NCBI RefSeq assembly: GCF_002870125.1
Contig: NZ_PNEO01000023.1
Coordinates: forward strand, 1-64,000
Length of the DNA stretch: 64,000 nt
Direction of reading: 5' to 3'
Origin: Burkholderia sp. WAC0059
GTDB lineage: Bacteria; Pseudomonadota; Gammaproteobacteria; Burkholderiales; Burkholderiaceae
The position numbers and the translations under genes were made by a program. The notes under the pieces are model-generated. The model ran no database searches. It was not told the origin of the DNA and saw nothing but the letters and a program-made list of their open reading frames with translations. The stretch's first letter is position 1. The number at the start of each line of letters is the position of its first letter. Shown piece after piece: positions 48,794 to 58,370 of this stretch.

Positions 48794-50188
48794 TCAGAAC
48801 GGCAGTTTCGCGTCCGGCTTTTCGGCGAGGATCACGCGGCGGAAATCCTGCTGAATCCGCGCGAGCGCCGCGTCGCTGTCGGCCTCGAAACGCATCACGA
48901 CGACGGGCGTCGTGTTCGACGAACGCGCGAGGCCGAAGCCGTCCGGGTACTCGACGCGCAGGCCGTCGATCTTCAGCACGTCGTCGGCGTCCGCGAACTT
49001 CGCGTTCTTCTGCAGCCGGCCGATCAGTTCGAAGTTCTCGCCTTCCTCGAGCTTGAGCTGCAATTCGGGCGTGGCGCGCGAATTGGGCAGACCGTTGAGC
49101 AGCGCGCTCGGATCGGCGACGCGCGAGAGGATTTCGGCAAGCCTTGCGCCCGTGTAGAGACCGTCGTCGAAGCCGTACCAGCGGTCCTTGAAAAACACGT
49201 GGCCGCTCATCTCGCCCGCGAGCGGCGCGCCCGTCTCGCGCAGCTTCGCCTTGACGAGCGAGTGGCCCGTCTTCCACATGAGCGGCACGCCGCCCTTTTC
49301 CTTCACCCACGTCGCGAGATTGCGCGTGCACTTGACGTCGTAGATGATCTGGCCGCCCGGGTTGCGCGTGAGCACGTCCTCGGCGAACAGCATCAACTGG
49401 CGGTCCGGATAGATGATCTGGCCGTCCTTCGTGACGACGCCGAGCCGGTCGCCGTCGCCGTCGAACGCGAAGCCGATCTCGGCATCGGTTTCCTTCAGCG
49501 CGCGAATCACGTCCTGCAGATTCTCGGGATGCGCCGGGTCCGGGTGGTGGTTCGGGAAGTGGCCGTCGATCTCGGTGAAGAGCTCGACGAGCTCGCAGCC
49601 GAGCGCCCTGAAAAGACGCGGCGCGAGACCGCCCGCGACGCCGTTGCCCGTGTCGACGACGAGCTTCATCGGCCGCGCGAGCTTCACGTCGCCGACGATG
49701 CGCGCGACGTAGTCGTCGACGATGTCGTAGTCCTCGTAGGCGCCGCTGCCCGATTCGAAACGGTCCTCGACGATGCGTTTATAGAGCCCCTGGATCTGCT
49801 CGCCGTAGATCGCCGCGCCGCGCAGCACCATCTTGAAGCCGTTGTAGTCGGGCGGATTATGGCTGCCCGTCACGACGATGCACGAGTCGACGCGCCGTTC
49901 GCCGTTCGCAAGCCTGAGCGGCACGCTCGCCCCGAAATAGCCGACCGGCGTGGGCACCATGCCGAGGTTCACGACGTCGACCCCGGCCGCGCGCAGGCCG
50001 TCGGCCAGCGCGCCGATCAACTCCGGCCCGGACAGGCGCCCGTCGCGCGCGACCACGACCGCGTCGCCGCCCTGCGCGCGCACCTCGCTGCCGAACGCGC
50101 GCCCGATCGCGCGCGCCGTCTGCGCGTCGAGCGTCTTGCCGACCACGCCGCGGATATCGTATGCCTTGAATATGGAGTTCGAAATCAT
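48794..50188 (-). CDS. manB: Phosphomannomutase/phosphoglucomutase
   Basis: 464 residues. Phosphoserine motif TGSHNP in VVTGSHNPPDYNGFKM (near residue 100), metal-binding FDGDGDRLG (near residue 240), and the sugar loop GEMSGHVFF (near residue 325). Converts mannose- or glucose-6-phosphate to the 1-phosphates for GDP-mannose and other LPS or exopolysaccharide sugars. Start MISNSIFKAYDIRGVVG is typical of the AlgC class. It lies 240 bp before waaC on the same strand. Confidence 0.94.
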   Translation of the reverse strand: MISNSIFKAYDIRGVVGKTLDAQTARAIGRAFGSEVRAQGGDAVVVARDGRLSGPELIGALADGLRAAGVDVVNLGMVPTPVGYFGASVPLRLANGERRVDSCIVVTGSHNPPDYNGFKMVLRGAAIYGEQIQGLYKRIVEDRFESGSGAYEDYDIVDDYVARIVGDVKLARPMKLVVDTGNGVAGGLAPRLFRALGCELVELFTEIDGHFPNHHPDPAHPENLQDVIRALKETDAEIGFAFDGDGDRLGVVTKDGQIIYPDRQLMLFAEDVLTRNPGGQIIYDVKCTRNLATWVKEKGGVPLMWKTGHSLVKAKLRETGAPLAGEMSGHVFFKDRWYGFDDGLYTGARLAEILSRVADPSALLNGLPNSRATPELQLKLEEGENFELIGRLQKNAKFADADDVLKIDGLRVEYPDGFGLARSSNTTPVVVMRFEADSDAALARIQQDFRRVILAEKPDAKLPF

Positions 50189-50460
50189 GGTTGGACTCAC
50201 CTGGTGCAATGGAAAATTGGGTCTATGGATAACACAGCTCGCCTGGCCGCCCCGTTGCGCCGTTACCAAAAGTCGTATTCGTTACAAACTATAATGGCCG
50301 TTTTTCGGTGCCGTTCAGGCTCCATTTTGCCGCCCATTTTAATGCCTTCACGTTTCGCCCCCTCGACAACGTGGCCGGCTCGTCCGGCCAATCCGCGCCA
50401 GCATGCCGTCCTCTGCGCGTCCCGGCGCGGCGGGGCGAAGCGCCGAAGCTCGCCCGCGCA

Positions 50461-51723
50461 ATGCTGAGCACGAAGCGTTTCGCCAACCCCGACGTGGCGC
50501 GAGCGTTTTCCAACATCGTCTGGCTCGGGCTCGAGCGCGTCACGCAGATCGTCGTCGCCATCGTGATCAGCGGCGTGCTCGCGCGCTACTTCGGCCCCGA
50601 CGTGTTCGGCAAGTGGCAGTACGCGAACACGCTGCTGCTCGTGCTCGCGCCCGTCACCTGGGTGTGCGGCGCGGAAATTCTCGTGCCCACCATCGTCCAC
50701 CGTCCGCCCGCCGAGCTCGGCACCGTGCTCGGCAGCGCGTTCGCGCTGCGCGTCGGCGTCTCGGCCGCCGCGCTCGTGCTGACCTGGGCCGGCATCGCGG
50801 CGGGCCTGACCGATCCGCTCGTCGGCGCGATGCTCGCCGGCCTCGCAACGACGATGCTGTTTCGCGAGCCGTTCGTCGGCGTCATCAACGCCTGGCTCCA
50901 GAGCATGACCTACAGTAAGCCGCAACTGCTCGCGAGCATGACGACGGCCATCGTGAAGGCGGCGCTCGTCTACGCGCTCGCGCGCGCGGCGGCGGCGCCT
51001 TCGCGTTTCGGCTGGCTCTGGGGGCTCGAAGCGGCCGCCATCGGCGCCGCGCTCGTGCTCTACTACCGGCGCCGGCACGGCGGCCGGCTCGGCTGGCGGC
51101 TCGACCCGGCGCTCTTTCGCCACTTCGCGAGCGCGGGCACGGTGTTCTGGCTCGGGCTCATCTGCATGTACCTGTTCCTGAAGCTCGACCGGCTCATGCT
51201 CGAGCACACCATCTCGTTCGCCGATCTCGGCCGCTACTCGGCCGCTCAGCAATTGAACGAGAACTGGATCACGCTCGCGCTGATGCTCGCGCAGACCATC
51301 GCCCCGGCGTTCGTCTACCGCGTGCAGGAGGCCGCGCTACTGCGCCGCAATCTCGTGCGCCTGTTCGCGCTGACGGCCCTCCTGATGGTGGCGGGCGCGC
51401 TCGTGCTCGACGCGCTCGCGGGCTTCATCGTCCTGCACGTGTTCGGGCCGGCCTACGCGAGCGCCGCCGGCATCTTCCGCTGGGCCGTGTGGCTTTCGGT
51501 GCCGGCCGGCATCGAGGCGATCGGCAATCTCGTCGTGCTCAAATACCAGGCGAAGTACGTCCTGCTCGCGAAATGGCTGCTCGCGCTCGCGGTGGCGTTC
51601 GTCGTCGACCTCGCCGCCATCGCGCGGTTCGGTTCGTACGGCGCGCTGGTCGGGCTCGCGGCCGGCTACCTCGCGGCGGCGGCCGTGAACTTTCATTACA
51701 TCCGTCTCAGGCTGCGGTCATGA
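50461..51723 (+). CDS. Oligosaccharide flippase family protein (Wzx/PST-like)
   Basis: A 420-residue polytopic inner-membrane protein with roughly 12 hydrophobic segments, for example IVWLGLERVTQIVVAIVISGVLARYFGPDVFGKWQYA near the start, a polysaccharide-export opening. It probably flips an undecaprenyl-linked glycan for O-antigen or another surface polymer. Its stop overlaps the next gene (ATGA at 51720). Only two such genes are here, with no polymerase or ligase, so the pathway is incomplete in this window. Confidence 0.85.
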   Translation: MLSTKRFANPDVARAFSNIVWLGLERVTQIVVAIVISGVLARYFGPDVFGKWQYANTLLLVLAPVTWVCGAEILVPTIVHRPPAELGTVLGSAFALRVGVSAAALVLTWAGIAAGLTDPLVGAMLAGLATTMLFREPFVGVINAWLQSMTYSKPQLLASMTTAIVKAALVYALARAAAAPSRFGWLWGLEAAAIGAALVLYYRRRHGGRLGWRLDPALFRHFASAGTVFWLGLICMYLFLKLDRLMLEHTISFADLGRYSAAQQLNENWITLALMLAQTIAPAFVYRVQEAALLRRNLVRLFALTALLMVAGALVLDALAGFIVLHVFGPAYASAAGIFRWAVWLSVPAGIEAIGNLVVLKYQAKYVLLAKWLLALAVAFVVDLAAIARFGSYGALVGLAAGYLAAAAVNFHYIRLRLRS

Positions 51724-52550
51724 CGCTTCCTCCCGCGGCCGAACGCACCGGCGCGCTGGCCGACGTGGCCGTGCTGATGCCCGCCTTCAACGGCCAAGCC
51801 GACCTCGAACGCACGCTCGCCTCGTTCGTCGAGGACGCGCCCGTCTACGCGCTCGTCGTCGACGACGGCAGCACGCCGCCGCTCGTCGCACCCGCCGTGC
51901 CCGGCATGACCGTGGAGATACGGCGCATGCCGCGCAACGGCGGCATCGAACGCGCGCTCGCGGCCGGCATCGACGCGCTCGCCGCGCGCGGCTTCCGCTT
52001 CGCAGCGCGCATCGACGCCGGCGACCTCGCCGCGCCGCAGCGGCTCGCAAAGCAACGCGCGCGCATGGCGGCGCAGCCCGCGCTCGCGGCGCTCGGCACC
52101 TGGACCCAGGTCGTGAGCCGGGCCGGCGCGCCGCTCTTCATGCTGACGCCGCCCGCCGACGCGCGCGAGATTCGCCGCACGCGCTTTCTGCGCTCGCCGT
52201 TCGTCCATCCCTCGATGATGTTGCGCATCGACGCCGTGCTCGCGGCCGGCAACTATCGCATCGCCTATCCGGCCGCCGAGGACCTCGACCTGTTCCTGCG
52301 CCTGATGGAGCGCCACGAATGCGCGAACCTGCCGGAACTCGGCCTTTATTACGAGTTGAACGAAGGCGGCATCAGCGCGACGAAGCGGCGACGGCAGATC
52401 GTTTCCACGTTGCGGCTGCAATTGCGCTACTTCGATGCGCTCAATCCGTGCGACTGGCTCGGGCTCGCGAAAAACCTGCTGCATTTCGCGACGCCGTACC
52501 GGATTCTCCGGCGGATCAAGCAGACCGTCTACCGGGCGCGCCCGGATTGA
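51720..52550 (+). CDS. Family 2 glycosyltransferase
   Basis: 276 residues. GT2 start VAVLMPAFNGQADLERTLASFV, a DDG (VVDDGSTPP) and a DxD-like RIDAGD, then ED in AAEDLDLFLRLMERHE. No membrane anchor. It transfers a sugar in LPS or polysaccharide synthesis; the donor cannot be told. Coupled to the flippase by start-stop overlap. Confidence 0.88.
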   Translation: MTLPPAAERTGALADVAVLMPAFNGQADLERTLASFVEDAPVYALVVDDGSTPPLVAPAVPGMTVEIRRMPRNGGIERALAAGIDALAARGFRFAARIDAGDLAAPQRLAKQRARMAAQPALAALGTWTQVVSRAGAPLFMLTPPADAREIRRTRFLRSPFVHPSMMLRIDAVLAAGNYRIAYPAAEDLDLFLRLMERHECANLPELGLYYELNEGGISATKRRRQIVSTLRLQLRYFDALNPCDWLGLAKNLLHFATPYRILRRIKQTVYRARPD

Positions 52551-52613
52551 ACGAGCTGGCGCGATGCGCTGCACACGCCTCGTCCCAGCCCGCTGGGGCG
52601 CCTTCCCCACTTC

Positions 52614-53465
52614 CTAACCGTAGCGATAAACGCCGTGTCCGGTCTTGCGGCCGAGCCGCCCGGCCGCGACGAGCTCGCGCAGCAGCGGACAGGCGCGATA
52701 CTTCGCGTCGCCGAAGTCCTTGAGGAACACGTCCATGATCGAGAGGCAGACGTCGAGCCCGATCAGGTCGGCGAGCGCCAGCGGACCGATCGGATGGTTC
52801 GCGCCGAGGCGCATCCCGTCGTCGATCTCCTCCGCCGTCGCGACGCCCTCCGCCAGCACGAAAAACGCCTCGTTGATCATCGGCAGCAGAATCCGGTTGA
52901 CCACGAAACCGGGCGCGTTGCGCACGTCGATCGGCGTCTTGCCGAGCCGCGCGGCCAGTTCGCGCACGGCCGCGGCCGTCTCGTCGCCGGTTTGCAGGCC
53001 GCGGATCACCTCGACGAGCGGTAAAAGCGGCACCGGATTGAAGAAGTGCATGCCGACGAAGCGCGTCGGGTTGCCGAGCGTCGCGGCGAGCGCCGTGATC
53101 GAGATCGACGACGTGTTCGACGCGATGATCGCGTCGGGACGCGCCGCGGCCTCGATCTGCTTCAGGATGCGGATTTTCAGCTCGGCGTTTTCCGTCGCGG
53201 CCTCGATGACGAGATCGGCGGCGGCGAGCCGTCGATAGTCGGTCGAGGTCTCGATGCGCGCGAGCGCGTTGTCGCGCGCCTCCGCCCCGATTTTGCCTTT
53301 CGCCACAAGCCGTTCGAGGCTGCCCGTCAGCGCAGCAACGCCCCGCGCGAGCGCCGCGTCGTTCACGTCGATGAGGAGAACCTTCAGACCCGCGACTGCC
53401 GCCACCTGCGCGATGCCGTTGCCCATCGTGCCAGCCCCGACGACGCCGACCGTTTCGATTGCCAT
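52614..53465 (-). CDS. 3-hydroxybutyryl-CoA (3-hydroxyacyl-CoA) dehydrogenase
   Basis: 283 residues. NAD-binding GVVGAGTMGNGIAQVAA, the Ser/His/Glu catalytic set in ASNTSSISITALA, and FVGMHFFNPVPLLPLVEVIRG (catalytic His). The C-terminal domain has NRILLPMINEAFFVLAEGVATAEEIDDGMRLGANHPIGPL. Oxidises 3-hydroxyacyl-CoA, Hbd/PaaH class. A stand-alone gene; fatty-acid, phenylacetate or hydroxybutyrate catabolism are all possible. The convergent GT2 ends 63 bp away. Confidence 0.93.
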   Translation of the reverse strand: MAIETVGVVGAGTMGNGIAQVAAVAGLKVLLIDVNDAALARGVAALTGSLERLVAKGKIGAEARDNALARIETSTDYRRLAAADLVIEAATENAELKIRILKQIEAAARPDAIIASNTSSISITALAATLGNPTRFVGMHFFNPVPLLPLVEVIRGLQTGDETAAAVRELAARLGKTPIDVRNAPGFVVNRILLPMINEAFFVLAEGVATAEEIDDGMRLGANHPIGPLALADLIGLDVCLSIMDVFLKDFGDAKYRACPLLRELVAAGRLGRKTGHGVYRYG

Positions 53466-53624
53466 GTCTGCTCCTTTCGCCCGACGTTGGAGACTATCGC
53501 CCACCGGATGCGTCATGGAGCGTTCAGGGCGCAGCCGCAATGCCCATCCCTGCCACCTGTCCCGGCAGGTCGGGCTGCTCCCTGTCCGCGCCGGTTTCAG
53601 GCCGGACGATCAGCCTGCCATCGC

Positions 53625-55010
53625 TCATTCGATCGTGATGTTGTGGATGACGAGGTGGCCCGCCTTGCCCTTGATACGCCACGACATATTGAACGCAACG
53701 TGATAATCCGGCAACCAGACGTCCTGATTCTCTGCCGTGACTTCTCCCGTCTGCGCATGCGATACGCACTGCATGTCGACAGCAACACCGCTCAAGGACG
53801 GGAATACCGTCGAAGCGGGCCGGCTGCCGCCTACCGTGCACTGCTGGGATACGGTCAAGTCCGGTTGCGGCTGCGCCTGCGGAATGACGATCGTCTCGCC
53901 CTTGGCGAACGGCCCGTCTGCCTTCGCCGTCCCCTGGTCGCCCGACAGGGCGGCCAGCGGCGTGACGCTGAGTTTCCAGATGGATTGCTGGCGCAGCTCG
54001 ACAAAGCCGTCGCTCAATATGAAATTCGCCCACTCCGGTTTGGCCGGCTGCCCGGCAGGAGTCAGCAGTTCGCTGACTACGCCGTTATTGTGCCGGTTAA
54101 CATAGATGTCGCGGATCGGCCCCGATTCGCCCGGAATCTGACTGACCCACTCGCCGTCGATGACGAGACGCCTGAACGGAAGCGGACGGCTGCCATCGGC
54201 CGGTAACCGCCCGCGGATCGTTTCCGGCAACGCCTGCTCGTCGAACATCGCATCGAGATAGGCCTCGGGGTCGCTGAGTACCGTGTCAACGGCAGTCGGC
54301 TGATGCGCCAGTACCCTGACGAACTCGAACGATGCACGTTGTTGGAGCGGTTCGGGCATTGCATCAATCGCGGCAATCGCCGTGTGAAGGAGCTCGCATT
54401 GCTGGGCCGGAGACGGCTGGGCGACGTCGCGAAGATCTCCGGGTAGCGACGCGGCATTCAGGCGAGCCTCCGCGTCCAGCAGCTCCGCTGTCGTGTATTG
54501 CTCGTCGGAAGTGGATTGTCGATGCCTGGACAGAATTTCCATGAATTCGATCTCGCTCTGAAACGCCTGCGGCGATAGCGTACGAGCCAGTGCGAAGAGA
54601 TCGTGTCCATGGGTCAGCCATGCCTCGCAATCGGCCGGCGTCGCGCCCATCGCGTCACTCGTTGCATTCAGCACGCGCAGACGTTCGCCCGGCCGCAGGC
54701 TTGCTATCTGTCCGGCTGCGTTTGCCATTGCCGCGCGCGACTGCGGATCGCTCAGGAGCCCGGCCAGAAACGCCACCAGCAGTTTGCCCTGCGGAGTATC
54801 GGGATCGACGCCCTTCGCGGCCACGCCCGTACGAATCCGCTCGATCAGCGGTTGTGACTGCGAGCCGGTTGTTGCCGTGCCCGACGTGCCTGAAATCGCA
54901 GCCGATGCGGCCACGCCCGCGGACGCGTCCGAAGGCGGGTTCTCCATGGCGCAAGGCACAGTCGACACCAATGCGAACAGGACAGCAAGAAAAACGGATT
55001 TGACCTTCAT
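53625..55010 (-). CDS. Exported protein of unknown function
   Basis: 461 residues. Residues 1-21 look like a signal peptide (MKVKSVFLAVLFALVSTVPCA), cleaved near CA-ME; the Cys there is not in a good lipobox. The rest is soluble, with an alanine- and serine-rich linker (22-55), a helical middle (to about 250), and a beta-rich C-terminal part ending LVIHNITIE. Three later cysteines (DCEAW, QQCEL and QQCTV) and MQC may form disulfides. I do not recognise the family. It stands alone, minus strand, with lower-than-neighbour GC in its 3' half. Confidence 0.72.
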   Translation of the reverse strand: MKVKSVFLAVLFALVSTVPCAMENPPSDASAGVAASAAISGTSGTATTGSQSQPLIERIRTGVAAKGVDPDTPQGKLLVAFLAGLLSDPQSRAAMANAAGQIASLRPGERLRVLNATSDAMGATPADCEAWLTHGHDLFALARTLSPQAFQSEIEFMEILSRHRQSTSDEQYTTAELLDAEARLNAASLPGDLRDVAQPSPAQQCELLHTAIAAIDAMPEPLQQRASFEFVRVLAHQPTAVDTVLSDPEAYLDAMFDEQALPETIRGRLPADGSRPLPFRRLVIDGEWVSQIPGESGPIRDIYVNRHNNGVVSELLTPAGQPAKPEWANFILSDGFVELRQQSIWKLSVTPLAALSGDQGTAKADGPFAKGETIVIPQAQPQPDLTVSQQCTVGGSRPASTVFPSLSGVAVDMQCVSHAQTGEVTAENQDVWLPDYHVAFNMSWRIKGKAGHLVIHNITIE

Positions 55011-55186
55011 GGGCGGATGACGTGTAAAGGACGAAGCGACCGATCGTAGAGAGAGCCGCCCCTACTGGTACGGCCCCGAATCATAACAATCTTGACGGCC
55101 GACCTATCCGCCCGCCTGCCACGCAGCCCCCACCCTCACGACTTCAGCGTGGTGACGGGAAAGCGGAGCACCTCCGGGCGCTTTCG

Positions 55187-56987
55187 TCAGAACTGGTCTT
55201 CCGTGAGCGCCAGCACGCGCGCTCCACCCTTCGCGCTGACGATCGACGCCTCGAGCGCGAGTGCCTGGGGCAGGATGTAATCGGCAAAAAAATGCGCGGT
55301 CGCGATCTTCGCGCCGTAGAACGACGGTTCCTCGGCGCGCCGCTTCGAGGCCGCGATCAGCGCGCGCGCCATCTGCCAGCCCGAGAGCACGATGCCCGCC
55401 AGTTTCAGATACGGCACGCTGCCGGCGAACACTGCATTCGGATCGCGCTGGCCGTTTTCGAGCACGAAGCGCACGACGTTCGCCAACGCCTCGCGTCCGG
55501 CGGCCAGGCGCCGGTGCATCGACTCGAACGCATCGACGTCCTCGCCCGCATCGATGCCGCGCAATGCAGCCAGCGTCGCGTCGACGCGTTCGAGAATCGC
55601 GCGTGCCGCCGCGCCGCCGTCGCGCAGCGTCTTGCGGCCGACGAGGTCGTTGGCCTGGATCGCCGTCGTGCCCTCGTAGATGCTCAGAATGCGCGCGTCG
55701 CGGTAATACTGTGCGGCGCCCGTCTCCTCGATGAAGCCCATGCCGCCGTGCACCTGCACGCCGAGGCTCGCGACCTCGACGGCCGTCTCCGTGCTCCAGC
55801 CCTTGACGATCGGCACGAGAAATTCGTAGACGGCCGCGTGTCCGGCGCGCGTCGATGCGTCGTCGGCGTGGCGCGCAACGTCGGCCCAGCCCGCGGCCAC
55901 GTAGGCCAGCGCGCGGGCACCCTCGGTCAGCGCGCGCATCGTCGCGAGCATGCGGCGCACGTCCGGGTGATGGATGATCGCGACGGGCCCCGGCGCGGAA
56001 CCGTCCACGGGGCGACTCTGCACGCGCGCCTTCGCGTAGGCGACGGCCTTCTGGTACGCCGCCTCCGACACGGCGATACCCTGCAGGCCGACGGCGAAGC
56101 GCGCCGCGTTCATCGTGATGAACATGTATTCGAGGCCGCGATTTTCCTCGCCGACGCGATAGCCGACCGCGCCGCCGTGGTCGCCGTACTGGAGCACGGC
56201 GGTGGGGCTCGCCCGGATACCGAGCTTGTGTTCGAGCGACACGCAATGCACGTCGTTGCGCGCGCCGCGCGTCCCGTCGTCGTTCGCGAGGAACTTCGGC
56301 ACGACGAAGAGCGAGAGGCCCTTCACGCCCCCGGGCGCGTCGGGCGTCCTCGCCAGCACGAGATGAACGATGTTTTCCGACATGTCGTGCTCGCCCCAGG
56401 TGATGAAGATTTTCGTGCCGAAAAGGCGGTAGGTGCCGTCGCCCTGCGGCACCGCGCGCGTGCGCACCTGGGCGAGGTCGGAGCCGGCCTGCGGCTCGGT
56501 CAGGTTCATCGTGCCGGTCCACTCGCCCGCAATCAGTTTCGGCAGATAGCGCCGTTTGAGCTCGTCGGTCCCGGCGGTGAGAAACGCCTCGATGGCGGCG
56601 TCGGTGAGCAGCGGACACAGCGCGAACGAGAGGTTCGCCGCGTTCAGCATCTCCGCGCAGGGCGCCGCGACGAGCTTCGGCAACCCCTGGCCGCCGAATT
56701 CGACCGGATGCGAAACGCCCTGCCAACCGCCCTGCGCGAACCTCCGGAAGGCATCGCCGAAGCCGGGCGACGCCGTCACCTCGCCGTCGCGCCACGCACC
56801 CGGATGCCGGTCGCCTTCGGCATTCAGCGGGGCCACGACCTCGGCGTTGAATCGCGGCCTCGTCGAGCACGGCCCGGGCCGTTTCGAGCGTGGCGTCCCC
56901 CATGCCCGGCAGCGCGGCGACGCTCGCGATGCCGGCCAGTTCGTCGAGCACGAACAGCATGTCCCTGACGGGCGCAGCGTAGGTCAT
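55187..56987 (-). pseudogene. Acyl-CoA dehydrogenase with a frameshift at codon 45
   Basis: The N-terminus MTYAAPVRDMLFVLDELAGIA is in one frame from 56987. At about 56852 the frame shifts and the rest (FNAEVVAPLNAEGDRHPGAW to the stop at 55187) is in another. The sequence reads GAG GCC GCG A then TTC AAC GCC; two missing bases would restore a 600-residue protein. The body has the flavin-enzyme marks: TMNLTEPQAGSD, KIFITWGEHDMSENI, GGMGFIEETGAAQYYRDARI and YEGTTAIQANDLVGRKT. Length and motifs match the 600-residue acyl-CoA dehydrogenase subfamily (AcdA/DmdC-like). A GTG at 56836 could start a truncated product without the N-terminal 50 residues. A sequencing error is possible. Confidence 0.8.
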
Positions 56988-57216
56988 CCCCTGTCTCCTT
57001 GATGGTTTTGCGGGCGGCCGGCGAGAGAACCGCGCGCCGGGGCCGGGATCCCGGAATCGACTAGCTGCAATGGCGCATGCCGCCGGCCGGCCCGTATCGG
57101 CGGATGATGGCCACATCATAGCGCCGTGCAAAACACCTCACGTGGCCTCTCACGGGCCCCCGTACAGTCCGATGCCGGCGCAGGAGTAGGCCGCCGTCAC
57201 CGCCGACGAACGACGA

Positions 57217-58143
57217 CTACGCCGCCACCCAGTCACTCGAAAGCGTCGGGTCGAACGATTCGCGGACCGTCAAAAGCAGAAAATCGACGATCGGCCGCCG
57301 GTCGCTCCGCCGGCATAGAAAGTAATACGGCAGCGTACCGAGACGCGAGTCGCTCGACAGCGAGCGCAATTTCCCTCGCTCGATCATCGATTGGGCCCAA
57401 CTACGGGGAAGAATGCCGATCCCCAGTCCGCTCACGAGAAAGTTGGCGACTACGGCGCTGCTATTGCACGAAAGCCGGCGTTTCACGACCAGTCCTTTCG
57501 CATTGAGAAAGTTTTCGACCAGTTGCGACGTTGCCGTTCCGAACGGCAGCGAAATCAGTCCGAGCGAATCGAGCAGCTCCTGGGTCAATTGATTGCCGAA
57601 TGAATTGCCGGCCCGGACCATGTCCCGCCTGATTACCCACTCGAACTGCGCGTCGCCGAGATGATGGGCCTGGAGTCCGCTGTGCCACGATTCGCCGGCG
57701 ACGACGGCGCAGTCCAGCGACCCATCGGTGACGCTGCGCTGGAACGCACCGCGCGAGCTTCCGCCCTCGACCACACTTTCTATCTGCAAATTCGGATGCT
57801 TTCTTTGCGCGTCGCGGATGAAAGTCGGCAGCCACGACAAGGCGGTCAACTCTCCCGCGCCGATCCGGCATACGCCGCTCAGGCCATGACTCTCGCCCAC
57901 GGCCCGCCTCGTTTCTTCCGCTTCCTGCAGCAGCGCGGCCGCGCGGGAAAACAGCATTTCGCCGGCCGCCGTCAGCGTGGCCTTGTGCCCGCTCCGATCG
58001 AACAGCTCGCGCCCGAGAGACTGCTCGAGCTCGCCGATGCGTTTGGAAAGGGAAGAAGTCGATAGATGAAGACGACCCGCCGCGAGCGAAAAGCTCTTGC
58101 AACTCGCCGCCCAATAAAAAGCTTCAAGCTGCTTCAAGGTCAT
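57217..58143 (-). CDS. LysR-family transcriptional regulator of the adjacent transporter-CoA module
   Basis: 308 residues. HTH: MTLKQLEAFYWAASCKSFSLAAGRLHLSTSSLSKRIGELEQSLGRELF. Effector domain from about residue 90 (VCRIGAGELTALSWLPTFI). Divergent from the BASS transporter with 227 bp between starts, so it likely controls the transporter-crotonase-CaiB operon and itself. The effector is unknown, likely the substrate or its CoA ester. Confidence 0.87.
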   Translation of the reverse strand: MTLKQLEAFYWAASCKSFSLAAGRLHLSTSSLSKRIGELEQSLGRELFDRSGHKATLTAAGEMLFSRAAALLQEAEETRRAVGESHGLSGVCRIGAGELTALSWLPTFIRDAQRKHPNLQIESVVEGGSSRGAFQRSVTDGSLDCAVVAGESWHSGLQAHHLGDAQFEWVIRRDMVRAGNSFGNQLTQELLDSLGLISLPFGTATSQLVENFLNAKGLVVKRRLSCNSSAVVANFLVSGLGIGILPRSWAQSMIERGKLRSLSSDSRLGTLPYYFLCRRSDRRPIVDFLLLTVRESFDPTLSSDWVAA

Positions 58144-58370
58144 ATCGTTGCGAAAAAGTGGACGATCCGGATCGATATTATTCGGTTTACGTCGCCATCG
58201 CTACCTCTTAACCTGAATCGACACAAAGGGTTCCGGGTGAGCACAGACGCCGGCGCGCAGAGCAGTTTAACGGCCCCATTGCGCGAATCGATTGCCGGAA
58301 TCCGACTAGAAATTGCCAACCAGTCAGGCGGTTTTCTCCGCTGCGGATCGGCAATTCAGGAGACAGACGA
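58144..58370. promoter_or_regulatory. Divergent control region LysR / transporter operon
   Basis: 227 bp, relatively AT-rich near the regulator start (gatccggatcgatattattcggtttacg, about 58162-58190). LysR-type sites are likely but I cannot pick a clear T-N11-A pair. A good RBS (caggagacag) precedes the transporter ATG at 58371. Confidence 0.4.

Noticed and set aside
55104-57131. A single 675-codon gene for the acyl-CoA dehydrogenase
   Set aside because: After codon 45 of the true start the sequence in this frame loses every family motif; the motifs continue in the frame ending at 55187.
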